Below are positions 9,863 through 19,741 of a DNA stretch of 53,703 bases, piece after piece. The translations under genes were made by a program, and so were the position numbers. The notes below the pieces were generated by a model that worked only from the letters and a program-made list of their open reading frames with translations, did not search any database and was not told where the DNA came from. The DNA is taken from positions 1-53,703 of the forward strand of contig JAAYNZ010000020.1 in the NCBI GenBank assembly GCA_012520595.1. The letters run 5' to 3'. Positions within the stretch are counted from its first letter, which is position 1. Each line of letters opens with the position of its first letter. This stretch comes from Candidatus Epulonipiscium sp. Its GTDB lineage: Bacteria; Bacillota; Clostridia; Lachnospirales; JAAYNZ01.

Positions 9863-10269
9863 ATTGGATTAATCCTGTTTATGGAATCATTACAGATAGA
9901 TTTGGAGAGAGAGAAAACCCCATATTAAAAAAGAAAGAATTTCATACAGGAATCGATATCGGAGCACCTTTAGGAACACCCATTATGGCTGTGCAAGCTG
10001 GAAAGATCAAAGAAGTAAAAAAATCTGCTACGTATGGTCATGTAGTTGTGTACGATACTATCGATGGGTATACTATTTTATATGCCCATTGTCAGGAAAT
10101 TTTTATTCAAGAAGAAGAGGAAATTCAACAAGGACAAATTATTGCTGCTATTGGGGATACAGGGTTAGCCACAGGGCCCCATTTGCACTATGAAATTGTT
10201 AAAGATGGAATTTTAATCGATCCCATACAATATGTATCTTTACCTTTTATTCGATCTTTAGAACCATAG
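9859..10269 (+). CDS. M23 (LytM) peptidase domain, C-terminal frame of the SpoIVFA-like protein; no obvious start codon of its own before the conserved region
   Basis: -1 frame translation VDWINPVYGIITDRFGERENPILKKKEFHTGIDIGAPLGTPIMAVQAG...GPHLHYEIVKDGILIDPIQY; HxxxD and HLH zinc motifs; ORF-track start at 9985 lies inside the domain. Confidence 0.85.
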   Translation, partial: VDWINPVYGIITDRFGERENPILKKKEFHTGIDIGAPLGTPIMAVQAGKIKEVKKSATYGHVVVYDTIDGYTILYAHCQEIFIQEEEEIQQGQIIAAIGDTGLATGPHLHYEIVKDGILIDPIQYVSLPFIRSLEP

Positions 10270-10284
10270 AGAAAGAGGTTATCT

Positions 10285-11154
10285 ATGTTTAAAATTCGTT
10301 TTCATCCATTAGTAATCATTTTATTTATGGTTTCAATTGCTCTAAATAAAGTAGGGCAATTTTTTATTCTATTTTTCGTGATTACTGTTCATGAATTTTC
10401 TCATATTTTAGCAAGCAAAAAAGGGAAGGTCAAATGCATAAAATGGAGTTTCCTTCCTGTTGGTCAAGCTGCTTTTATTGAAGATTTAGTATTGCAGCCT
10501 CCTTGGAAACAAACCATTATTTTATTAGCAGGTCCTATGAGTAATTTCATTATAGCTGCAATAGGGCATTTGTTTATAATGATAGACCATCCTTATGTTC
10601 AATTTTTCCTTATATCTAATATAGCGATTGGGATTTTTAATTTATTACCCATTTATCCTTTAGATGGGGGTAAAATTCTATATGGATGGTTGGCTCATTA
10701 TAGGGGCAATTTACAGGCTATGAAACAAATGTTATATCTTAGTCGAAAGTGGATAGAATTGCTAAAGGTTTTTGGTATAATACAAATAATTTTATATCCA
10801 TTTAATAGTAGTTTGCTTTTTATTTGTTTTTATCTTAACTATATAAATAAAAAACAGCAACTTTTTGGAACTTATGAATTATATAAAATGATGTGGATAA
10901 AACAGAAATATATAGATAAAACAGAAATGTGTAATTTTGTATATTGTCGCAGGACGCATGTAGAAACCTCATTTGCAAAAATTTTACAGACATTTTCGAC
11001 TTCACGCTATGATGTGTTTTTAGTTCAAACAAAAACAATTCAGCAACCTCAAATTATTTTTGAAAAAGAATTATTCGCTTATATATTAAAATATGGTATG
11101 GAGGGAACCATTGAAGATTATTTGGAGTTTCAAAAGAACCAAGCAAAATGTTGA
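10285..11154 (+). CDS. spoIVFB: Stage IV sporulation protein SpoIVFB-like site-2 (M50) metalloprotease
   Basis: HEFSH (HExxH) in TM context and LLPIYPLDGGKILYG (LDGG) motif; upstream of rng/rplU. Confidence 0.88.
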   Translation: MFKIRFHPLVIILFMVSIALNKVGQFFILFFVITVHEFSHILASKKGKVKCIKWSFLPVGQAAFIEDLVLQPPWKQTIILLAGPMSNFIIAAIGHLFIMIDHPYVQFFLISNIAIGIFNLLPIYPLDGGKILYGWLAHYRGNLQAMKQMLYLSRKWIELLKVFGIIQIILYPFNSSLLFICFYLNYINKKQQLFGTYELYKMMWIKQKYIDKTEMCNFVYCRRTHVETSFAKILQTFSTSRYDVFLVQTKTIQQPQIIFEKELFAYILKYGMEGTIEDYLEFQKNQAKC

Positions 11155-11219
11155 TATTGCATTTAAAGTAGGATATGATAAAAAAGAATATAGTAAATAC
11201 AAATGGAGGAAATACAAAT

Positions 11220-13064
11220 ATGAATAGAAGAGTACCGGATGAAATTTTGTTGCAAGTAGAAAAACCGGGACGTTACATTGGTAATGAAATCAATATGGTT
11301 CGTAAAAAAAAGGAACATATTGATATTCGATTTGCTTTTTGTTTTCCAGATGTTTATGAGATAGGAATGTCCCATTTGGGAATGCAGATATTATATCATT
11401 TTTTAAATAAGCGAGAAGATACTTATTGTGAGCGAGTGTTTGCACCTTGGATTGACTTAGAAAAACACATGCGAAAGCATAAAATCCCTTTGTTTGCTTT
11501 AGAAACCCAAGATCCGATTCAGAATTTTGATTTTGTAGGATTTACACTTCAATATGAAATGAGTTATACCAATCTTTTAAATATGTTAGATTTAGCGGGA
11601 ATTCCTTTATATAGTGAACAACGGAAGGAAGAAGATCCCATTATTTGTGCTGGAGGACCTTGTGCTTATAATCCTGAACCTTTAGCAGACTTTATTGACT
11701 TTTTTTACATTGGCGAAGGGGAAGTGATGTTAAATCAAATATTAGATTTATACAAGAAAAACAAACAAAACGGAGGAACACGACATCAGTTTTTGGAAAA
11801 ATTATTGTCAGTAGAAGGAGTTTATGTTCCAAAATTTTATAAAGTAAGTTATAAAGAAACAGGGGAGATCGCTTCTTTTATTCCTCTTCATCCAAAAGCA
11901 AAGACAAAAATTACGAAACAAGTAGTAGAACAATTTGATAAAAATCATTATCCTAGTAAACCATTGGTTCCTCTGCTCCAAACAGTTCATGACCGAGTGG
12001 TCTTAGAGGTTTTTCGTGGATGCCTTCGTGGATGTCGATTTTGCCAAGCGGGAATGGTTTACCGACCTGTTCGTGAAAAACAAGTCGATCAATTACTAGA
12101 ACAAGCTGATCAGCTTTTAAAAGCTACTGGACATGAAGAAATTTCTTTGTCTTCTTTAAGTACCAGTGATTATTCCGAAATAAAACAATTAATGACTGCA
12201 TTAGTTCATCGATATAGTACAAAAGGAATTAATATTTCTTTACCATCCATGCGTATCGATGCTTTTTCTCTTGAATTAATGAAAAAATTACAAGACATCC
12301 GTAAGAGCAGCTTAACCTTTGCACCAGAAGCTGGAACCCAACGACTTCGAAATGTTATTAATAAAGGATTAACAGAAGAAGATATTTTAGAAGGATCTAA
12401 ATTAGCTTTTGAAGGTGGTTGGGAACGAGTTAAGTTATACTTTATGATGGGTTTACCTACGGAAACAGAAGAAGATTTACAAGGTATTGCTATTTTAGGA
12501 CATGAGATTGTGGAAACTTTTTATCAAGTACCCAAAGAACAGCGAGGAAGAAACATAAAAGTAGTTATTAGCACTTCTTGTTTTGTTCCTAAACCTTTTA
12601 CTCCTTTTCAATGGGAAGCCCAAAATACTTATGAGGAGTTTATGGAAAAACAACGTTTATTAAAAACAAAGATTACAAAAAGACAAGTTCAATATCAGTA
12701 TCATGATGCAAAACTCAGTGTATTAGAAGGTGTAATTGCTCGAGGAGACCGAAAGGTTGGACAAGTGATTTATGAGGCTTGGAAACAAGGATGTGTTTTT
12801 GATGGGTGGTCCGAACAATTTCATTATGAAAAGTGGCAAGAAGCCTTTAAAATAACAGGAATCAATCCTGATTTTTATGCTCACCGAAAAAGAAATCTAG
12901 ATGAAATTTTACCTTGGGATCATATTTCAATCGGTGTTACTAAAGGATTTTTAAAGAAAGAATATGAAAAAGCTCTTCAAGAGCAAACGACTTCTCATTG
13001 TCGTCTTCAATGTGAACATTGTGGAGCCATGATTTTCAAAGGAGGAGTTTGCTATGAAATATAG
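11220..13064 (+). CDS. B12-binding/radical SAM protein of the TIGR03960 type
   Basis: FRGCLRGCRFCQAG (CxxxCxxC) motif, cobalamin-binding-like N-terminus, C-terminal CxxxCxxC; SD GGAGG before ATG. Confidence 0.88.
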   Translation: MNRRVPDEILLQVEKPGRYIGNEINMVRKKKEHIDIRFAFCFPDVYEIGMSHLGMQILYHFLNKREDTYCERVFAPWIDLEKHMRKHKIPLFALETQDPIQNFDFVGFTLQYEMSYTNLLNMLDLAGIPLYSEQRKEEDPIICAGGPCAYNPEPLADFIDFFYIGEGEVMLNQILDLYKKNKQNGGTRHQFLEKLLSVEGVYVPKFYKVSYKETGEIASFIPLHPKAKTKITKQVVEQFDKNHYPSKPLVPLLQTVHDRVVLEVFRGCLRGCRFCQAGMVYRPVREKQVDQLLEQADQLLKATGHEEISLSSLSTSDYSEIKQLMTALVHRYSTKGINISLPSMRIDAFSLELMKKLQDIRKSSLTFAPEAGTQRLRNVINKGLTEEDILEGSKLAFEGGWERVKLYFMMGLPTETEEDLQGIAILGHEIVETFYQVPKEQRGRNIKVVISTSCFVPKPFTPFQWEAQNTYEEFMEKQRLLKTKITKRQVQYQYHDAKLSVLEGVIARGDRKVGQVIYEAWKQGCVFDGWSEQFHYEKWQEAFKITGINPDFYAHRKRNLDEILPWDHISIGVTKGFLKKEYEKALQEQTTSHCRLQCEHCGAMIFKGGVCYEI

Positions 13065-13749
13065 GTTGAAATTTAAAAAAGAGGATGAAATAAAATTTAT
13101 TGGACATTTAGATTTGATGCGTGTTTTTCAAAAAGCAATTCGAAGAGCCCAGATACCCATTGCTTATTCAGAAGGTTTTAATCCCCATCAATTAGTTACT
13201 TTTCCCTTGCCCCTTACCTTAGGAGCCACCAGTGAAGGAGAGTATATGGAATTACAATTAACAAAGGAGATGAATATAGAAATTCTTTGTGAGCAATTAA
13301 ATCAACAATTGCCTTTGGGTTTAATCATCTTAGATGGACTTCCTTTGTTGGATACATCAACGAAAGGAATGACCATTGTCCAAGGAGCCCAATATGAACT
13401 GAGGTACCCCATTCTATTAGCTCAATCTTTGAATTGGCAAAGTAAAATTCATGAATTTCTCAATCAGACCCAAATTATGATTAAAAAACAAACGAAAACT
13501 AAAACTCAAATGGTGAATATTCGAGAGGGAATTTATTGCATGGATGGGTGGAATGCAGGACAAAGGTTAGTTTTAGATCTTTTCCTAGCTGCAGGGAGTC
13601 GGCAAAATATTCGACCCGAATGGGTTATGGAGAGTTTTTTGCAATTTTGTGGACTGCCTTTTTCAGCTTCCCAATTACAAATTCATCGAAAAGATCTTTT
13701 TGCCCTAAAAAATAAAGAGTGGGTCTCATTACAACATTTTATAGATTGA
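13054..13749 (+). CDS. Radical SAM-linked protein, TIGR03936/DUF2344 type
   Basis: YRLKFKKEDEIKFIGHLDLMRVFQKAIRRAQIPIAYSEGFNPHQL; overlaps the upstream rSAM gene. Confidence 0.9.
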   Translation: MKYRLKFKKEDEIKFIGHLDLMRVFQKAIRRAQIPIAYSEGFNPHQLVTFPLPLTLGATSEGEYMELQLTKEMNIEILCEQLNQQLPLGLIILDGLPLLDTSTKGMTIVQGAQYELRYPILLAQSLNWQSKIHEFLNQTQIMIKKQTKTKTQMVNIREGIYCMDGWNAGQRLVLDLFLAAGSRQNIRPEWVMESFLQFCGLPFSASQLQIHRKDLFALKNKEWVSLQHFID

Positions 13750-13777
13750 CGGATGTAAGGAAAATGAAGGAGGACCT

Positions 13778-15214
13778 ATGAAAGAAATAATTGTAGAAGT
13801 AGGCATGCAGTATACAAGAACTGCTTTAGTGGAAGACAAAGAATTAGTTGAATTTTACGTAGAAGAAAACAAACAACAATCGGTAGTGGGCAATATTTAT
13901 AAAGGTTTAATACAGAAAGTGATTCCTGGTTTAGGAGCTGCATTTATTGATGTTGGAGAAGAAAAAAATGCTTATTTATCATTAGCAGAACAGCCCCCTG
14001 TATTTTGGGATTCTGGGATTTCTCCTTCTACTTTAAAAGGAGGACAAGGGGTTACGGTACAAGCCATTAAGGAAGGAACAGAGGTAAAAGGAATTACTGT
14101 TACTACTCATATAAGCCTTCCAGGCAAGTTTTTTGTGTTACTTTCAGATCGTGGAGATATTCATGTTTCAAAAAAAATAAAAGAAGAATCAGAAAGACAA
14201 CGACTTATCCAAATTGCTCAAAAATATAAAAAAGAAAATCACGGTGTAATTATTCGCACAGAAGCGAAAGAAAGAACAGAAGAAGAACTTCGCAGAGACT
14301 ATTTATCTCTACAAAAAAAGTGGGAGGATATTTTAAAAAGGCAAGCCTATGCAATGCCAAAGACTCTGATTCATCAGGAATTTTCATCAGGATTGAAGAA
14401 TGCAAGGGAATTTTTCACAGAAGAAGTTGATGCTTATAAAATAAATAACCAGAAACTATATGAACAAGTAAGAGATTTTGTTTCCAAGTTTTCTCCGCCT
14501 TTAGTTCACAAAGTGCAGTATACAGAAAAAGATTTATTCAGGGAGTATGGACTAGAATTAAAAGTGATAAAAGCATTAAAGCCAAAGGTATGGTTAAAAA
14601 GTGGAGGAACTTTATTTATTGAAGAGACAGAGGCATTGACAGTGATTGATGTGAATTCAGGAAAATTTATTGGTAAAAAAAATGTAGAAGATACTATTGT
14701 TCAAACAAACCTAGAAGCCGTAGAAGAAATTGCAAAACAAGTGCGATTAAGAAATCTTAGTGGTATTATTATTATCGATTTTATTGATATGGAGAAAAAA
14801 ATTCATCAGGAGCATATTTTTAATGCTTTAAAAAAAGCTTTTGAAAAGGATCGAGTGCCTACTTATGTTTTAGGAATGACAAGTTTAGGATTGGTTGAAA
14901 TGACTCGCAAAAAAATGAGAAATTCTCTTCAACTTCAATTGTTACAGCCTTGTTCTCATTGTTATGGTGGAAAGCAGTATGGAAAAGCCTTTCTAATTCC
15001 TAAAATTGAAAAAGAAATTCTATCTATTATTAATAATACTTCAGCAAAAGAAATTCTATTAGAAGGTTCAGAAGAAATAATTCATGCTTTTGAGCCTTAT
15101 AAGAAAAAATTTCTAAAACCACTGCAGTTTCAGAAAAATCCTTATGTATCTTCCTTGGGATATAAAGTTTCTCCTCTTTTTTCTTTTAATGAAGATAAAA
15201 TGATTGACAAATAG
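13778..15214 (+). CDS. rng: Ribonuclease E/G family protein (RNase G)
   Basis: S1-like N-terminus (GNIYKGLIQKVIPGLGAAFIDVGEEKNAYL), LTVIDVNSGKFIGKKN, GIIIIDFIDM, CSHCYGGK. Confidence 0.95.
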   Translation: MKEIIVEVGMQYTRTALVEDKELVEFYVEENKQQSVVGNIYKGLIQKVIPGLGAAFIDVGEEKNAYLSLAEQPPVFWDSGISPSTLKGGQGVTVQAIKEGTEVKGITVTTHISLPGKFFVLLSDRGDIHVSKKIKEESERQRLIQIAQKYKKENHGVIIRTEAKERTEEELRRDYLSLQKKWEDILKRQAYAMPKTLIHQEFSSGLKNAREFFTEEVDAYKINNQKLYEQVRDFVSKFSPPLVHKVQYTEKDLFREYGLELKVIKALKPKVWLKSGGTLFIEETEALTVIDVNSGKFIGKKNVEDTIVQTNLEAVEEIAKQVRLRNLSGIIIIDFIDMEKKIHQEHIFNALKKAFEKDRVPTYVLGMTSLGLVEMTRKKMRNSLQLQLLQPCSHCYGGKQYGKAFLIPKIEKEILSIINNTSAKEILLEGSEEIIHAFEPYKKKFLKPLQFQKNPYVSSLGYKVSPLFSFNEDKMIDK

Positions 15215-15235
15215 ATAACTCTATGGTAGTATAAT

Positions 15236-15320
15236 TCAGTGTGTAACTTCCGCACGAAGAGGTAAGAAACAAAATAGAATTTTGTACCATATTCGGCGAG
15301 ATTGGATAGAGGAGGTGCCT
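15236..15320 (+). promoter_or_regulatory. Probable ribosomal protein L21 leader
   Basis: TTGACA (15204) at the rng 3' end, TAGTAT -10 (15227), then CCGCAC...GGAGGTGC leader immediately before rplU. Confidence 0.6.
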
Positions 15321-15322
15321 GC

Positions 15323-15634
15323 ATGTACGCAATTATTGAGACAGGTGGCAAACAGTATAAAGTGCAAGAAGGAGATATTCTAAAAATAGAAAAATTAGGA
15401 ATGGCTCCTGGAGAAGCAGTTGTTTTTGATAAAGTAATTGCTCTTTCTAAAGATGGCACATTAGCAGTTGGTAGTCCTTATGTAAATAATACAACCGTTT
15501 CAGCTTCTGTAGTAAACGAAGGAAAAAATAAAAAAATTATCGTTTACAAGTATAAAGCAAAAAAAGGATACCATAAAAAGCAAGGTCATAGACAACCTTA
15601 CACTGAAGTAAAAATTGAAAAAATTAATGGATAA
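15323..15634 (+). CDS. rplU: 50S ribosomal protein L21
   Basis: [25 protein letters not shown] ... [25 protein letters not shown]. Confidence 0.98.
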   Translation: MYAIIETGGKQYKVQEGDILKIEKLGMAPGEAVVFDKVIALSKDGTLAVGSPYVNNTTVSASVVNEGKNKKIIVYKYKAKKGYHKKQGHRQPYTEVKIEKING

Positions 15635-15636
15635 TC

Positions 15637-15987
15637 ATGATTAGCATAACTATTTTTCGCAGGAAAAAAAATCAGATTTGTGGGTTCCAAGTAAAAGGGC
15701 ATGCAGAATATGGCCCTTATGGAAAAGATATTCTTTGCTCTGCAGTGACGGCATTGGTGTTTAATACGATTAATTCCATTGAAGCACTAACCTTAGAACC
15801 TATTGAATATGAATATAAGTCCGAGGGAGGATTTATACGTTGTCATTTTTTAAATGCTAGTAAATCAGATCTTGGACAAGATGCAAAATTATTAGTTGAA
15901 TCAATGCTTTTAGGATTATCTCATATTCAAAAAGATTATGGTAATGAGTATATACAAATTATAGATGAGGAGGTGGAATTATGTTAA
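15637..15987 (+). CDS. prp: Ribosomal-processing cysteine protease Prp (YsxB)
   Basis: [20 protein letters not shown] motif with catalytic His/Cys; between rplU and rpmA. Confidence 0.95.
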   Translation: MISITIFRRKKNQICGFQVKGHAEYGPYGKDILCSAVTALVFNTINSIEALTLEPIEYEYKSEGGFIRCHFLNASKSDLGQDAKLLVESMLLGLSHIQKDYGNEYIQIIDEEVELC

Positions 15988-16271
15988 GTATGAACCTTCA
16001 GTTTTTTGCATCTAAAAAAGGGGTTGGTTCTAGTAAGAATGGACGTGACTCCGAATCAAAACGTTTAGGTGCAAAAAGAGCAGATGGACAATTTGTAAAA
16101 GCAGGTAACATTCTTTATCGACAACGAGGAACGAAAATTCATCCTGGTATGAATGTAGGACGAGGTGGAGATGACACCTTATTTGCTTTAGTCGACGGAG
16201 TCGTAAAATTCGAACGAAAAGGCAAAAAAAGAAAACAAGTTTCTGTATATCCTGAAGCAATTGCACAATAA
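15981..16271 (+). CDS. rpmA: 50S ribosomal protein L27 with N-terminal cleavable extension
   Basis: [34 protein letters not shown]. Confidence 0.98.
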   Translation: MLSMNLQFFASKKGVGSSKNGRDSESKRLGAKRADGQFVKAGNILYRQRGTKIHPGMNVGRGGDDTLFALVDGVVKFERKGKKRKQVSVYPEAIAQ

Positions 16272-16282
16272 TAAGTATAGAG

Positions 16283-16320
16283 AAGCAGGTTTCCAATCGT
16301 ATGTGGGGGCCTGCTTTTAA
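16283..16320 (+). terminator. Terminator-like hairpin downstream of rpmA
   Basis: AAGCAGG ... CCTGCTT followed by TTAAAA. Confidence 0.5.
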
Positions 16321-16338
16321 AATACAAAAAAGAGGTGA

Positions 16339-17625
<1,287 letters not shown>

Positions 17626-17676
17626 TCATCATTTTTTATTTTATATTAAATTGATATTAACATAAGGAGGTTTTCT

Positions 17677-17967
17677 ATGATTACAAGTAAACAAAGGGCT
17701 TATTTGAGGGGACTAGCTAATACCATAGAACCTATTTTCCAAGTAGGGAAATATGGGGTAACACCTGAATTAACTTCAGCCATTGATGAAGCTTTAGAGG
17801 CAAGAGAATTAATTAAGATACACATTTTACAAAACTGTATGGAAGATCCTAAAGACATTTGCCAAAAGCTTTCAGAACGAACTCATTCAGAGCCAGTACA
17901 AGTTATTGGGAAAAAGATTGTATTATATCGACCTTCAAAAGAAAAATCAAAAATTCAACTTCCCTAA
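17677..17967 (+). CDS. yhbY: YhbY-family RNA-binding (CRM) protein
   Basis: LTSKQRAYLRGLAN...VGKYGVTPEL, IGKKIVLYRPS. Confidence 0.95.
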   Translation: MITSKQRAYLRGLANTIEPIFQVGKYGVTPELTSAIDEALEARELIKIHILQNCMEDPKDICQKLSERTHSEPVQVIGKKIVLYRPSKEKSKIQLP

Positions 17968-17978
17968 ATAGGAGGGTT

Positions 17979-18005
17979 GGCGACATAAAAGTCGCCTTTT
18001 TATTT
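17979..18005 (+). terminator. Intrinsic terminator after yhbY
   Basis: GGCGAC ataaaa GTCGCC TTTTTATTT. Confidence 0.85.
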
Positions 18006-18076
18006 CTTTTTTTCATAGAGTAGTATATAATAAATGAGGTATACCTTTACAGAATGTTTTTAAAAGGAGTTTATTT

Positions 18077-18712
18077 ATGCGTAATCTCATGCTTAAAGAT
18101 AAAAAATTAGAAAGATTAGCCATTATGGGGGGGACTTTTGATCCGATTCATTATGGGCATTTAGTAACGGCAGAAGCAGTACGACATCAATTTCAAATCA
18201 ATAAAGTATTGTTTGTACCAACAGGACATCCACCACATAAACCTTTTTTTGATGTAAGCCATACGGAACATCGCTATCTTATGACAGTGTTAGCTACAGT
18301 GACAAATCCCTACTTTGATGTATCACGAATAGAAATTGATCGCAAAGGAATTACTTATACCATCGATACAATTCAGCATTTAAAAAAAATATATGGTTCC
18401 AATACGGAATTATACTTTATTACAGGTGCTGATGCTATCCATGAAATTTTAACTTGGAAAGATCCAGAAGAAGTTCTTCGGCTTTGTACTTTTATAGCTG
18501 CCACTCGACCTGAATATCATAAAAAAGATTTATTAAAAAAGATTGAACAACTTCGTCAACAGTATGGATCAAAAATAGATTTTTTAGAAGTACCCTCTTT
18601 GGCCATTTCCTCATCAGATATTCGAAAAAGGGTACAAGAAAATCGTCCTATCAAGTATCTTTTACCTGAGCCTGTAGAAAATTATATTTTTAAGTTTGGA
18701 TTATATCAATAA
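18077..18712 (+). CDS. nadD: Nicotinate-nucleotide adenylyltransferase
   Basis: [22 protein letters not shown] motif. Confidence 0.97.
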   Translation: MRNLMLKDKKLERLAIMGGTFDPIHYGHLVTAEAVRHQFQINKVLFVPTGHPPHKPFFDVSHTEHRYLMTVLATVTNPYFDVSRIEIDRKGITYTIDTIQHLKKIYGSNTELYFITGADAIHEILTWKDPEEVLRLCTFIAATRPEYHKKDLLKKIEQLRQQYGSKIDFLEVPSLAISSSDIRKRVQENRPIKYLLPEPVENYIFKFGLYQ

Positions 18713-18744
18713 ATAACTTATTATTTTAGGAAAAAGGTGATCGA

Positions 18745-19317
18745 ATGTTATCCTATGAAACCATGGTTGAGAAATTACGTTCGTCTCTTTCACCCAAACG
18801 CTTCATACATACCTTACATGTTGTAGACACCGCATTGGAGTTAGCTGATTTTTATCACGAAGACAGGGAAAAGACCAAAATTGCAGCATTACTACATGAT
18901 TGTGCAAAAGACTACCCTTATTTGTTAAAAGTACAATTATGTAAGGAGTTTCATATTGTTTTAGATCCTATTACGCAGAAAAATCCAGAATTAATTCACA
19001 GCTTTTTAGGAGCAGAAATCGCAAAAAGAGAATATAAAGTAGAAGACGGATACATACTGAATTCCATTCGATACCATACTACAGGTAGAGCCAATATGAC
19101 TTTGCTGGAAAAGATTGTATTTTTAGCTGACTACATGGAACCCACTCGCCTCCTTTTTCCTGGTTTAGAAGAAGTCAGAGCCCTCGCCTATGTTCATTTA
19201 GATAAAGCCATTTATCAAGCTTTGTTGTTAACCATAGCATATATTAAGGAACAAGGATTCCTTCTGCATCCATTAACACAAGAGGCAGTGGATGATTTAA
19301 AAGCAAAGTTCCTATAA
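18745..19317 (+). CDS. yqeK: HD-domain Ap4A hydrolase-type protein YqeK
   Basis: HTLHVVDTALELA, LLHDCAKD HD motif; between nadD and rsfS. Confidence 0.95.
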   Translation: MLSYETMVEKLRSSLSPKRFIHTLHVVDTALELADFYHEDREKTKIAALLHDCAKDYPYLLKVQLCKEFHIVLDPITQKNPELIHSFLGAEIAKREYKVEDGYILNSIRYHTTGRANMTLLEKIVFLADYMEPTRLLFPGLEEVRALAYVHLDKAIYQALLLTIAYIKEQGFLLHPLTQEAVDDLKAKFL

Positions 19318-19332
19318 GAAAGGAGAAAATTA

Positions 19333-19692
19333 ATGATTATTTCAGAACAAGGGAAAGAAATGTTAAGAGTTGTATATCATGCATTAGATGAAAAACAAGG
19401 AGAAGATATTCGTATTCTTGATATCCATGGTATTTCTATACTGGCAGATTATTTTGTTATTACCCATGGGAATAATCAGAATCATGTCCAAGCTTTAGCG
19501 GAGCATGTAATAGAATCTTTAGCAGAAGCCGGGTATAGACTACTACGAAGAGAAGGGGAGGCGACCTCTTCTTGGATATTATTAGATTATGGTCATATAA
19601 TGATTCATGTTTTTGGGAAAGAAGAAAGAAACTTTTATGATTTGGAACGAATCTGGAGTGATGGAAAAGAAATTACTGCCAGTCATTTTTAA
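19333..19692 (+). CDS. rsfS: Ribosomal silencing factor RsfS
   Basis: ADYFVITHGNNQNHVQALAEHV; SSWILLDYGHIMIHVF; YDLERIWSD. Confidence 0.97.
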   Translation: MIISEQGKEMLRVVYHALDEKQGEDIRILDIHGISILADYFVITHGNNQNHVQALAEHVIESLAEAGYRLLRREGEATSSWILLDYGHIMIHVFGKEERNFYDLERIWSDGKEITASHF

Positions 19693-19714
19693 CTATAAAA
19701 TAGAAGGACATAAT

Positions 19715-19741
19715 AAAACAACTGTCAATGACAGTTGTTTT
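19715..19741. terminator. Bidirectional terminator between convergent rsfS and dacF
   Basis: AAAACAACTGTC aat GACAGTTGTTTT perfect inverted repeat. Confidence 0.8.
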
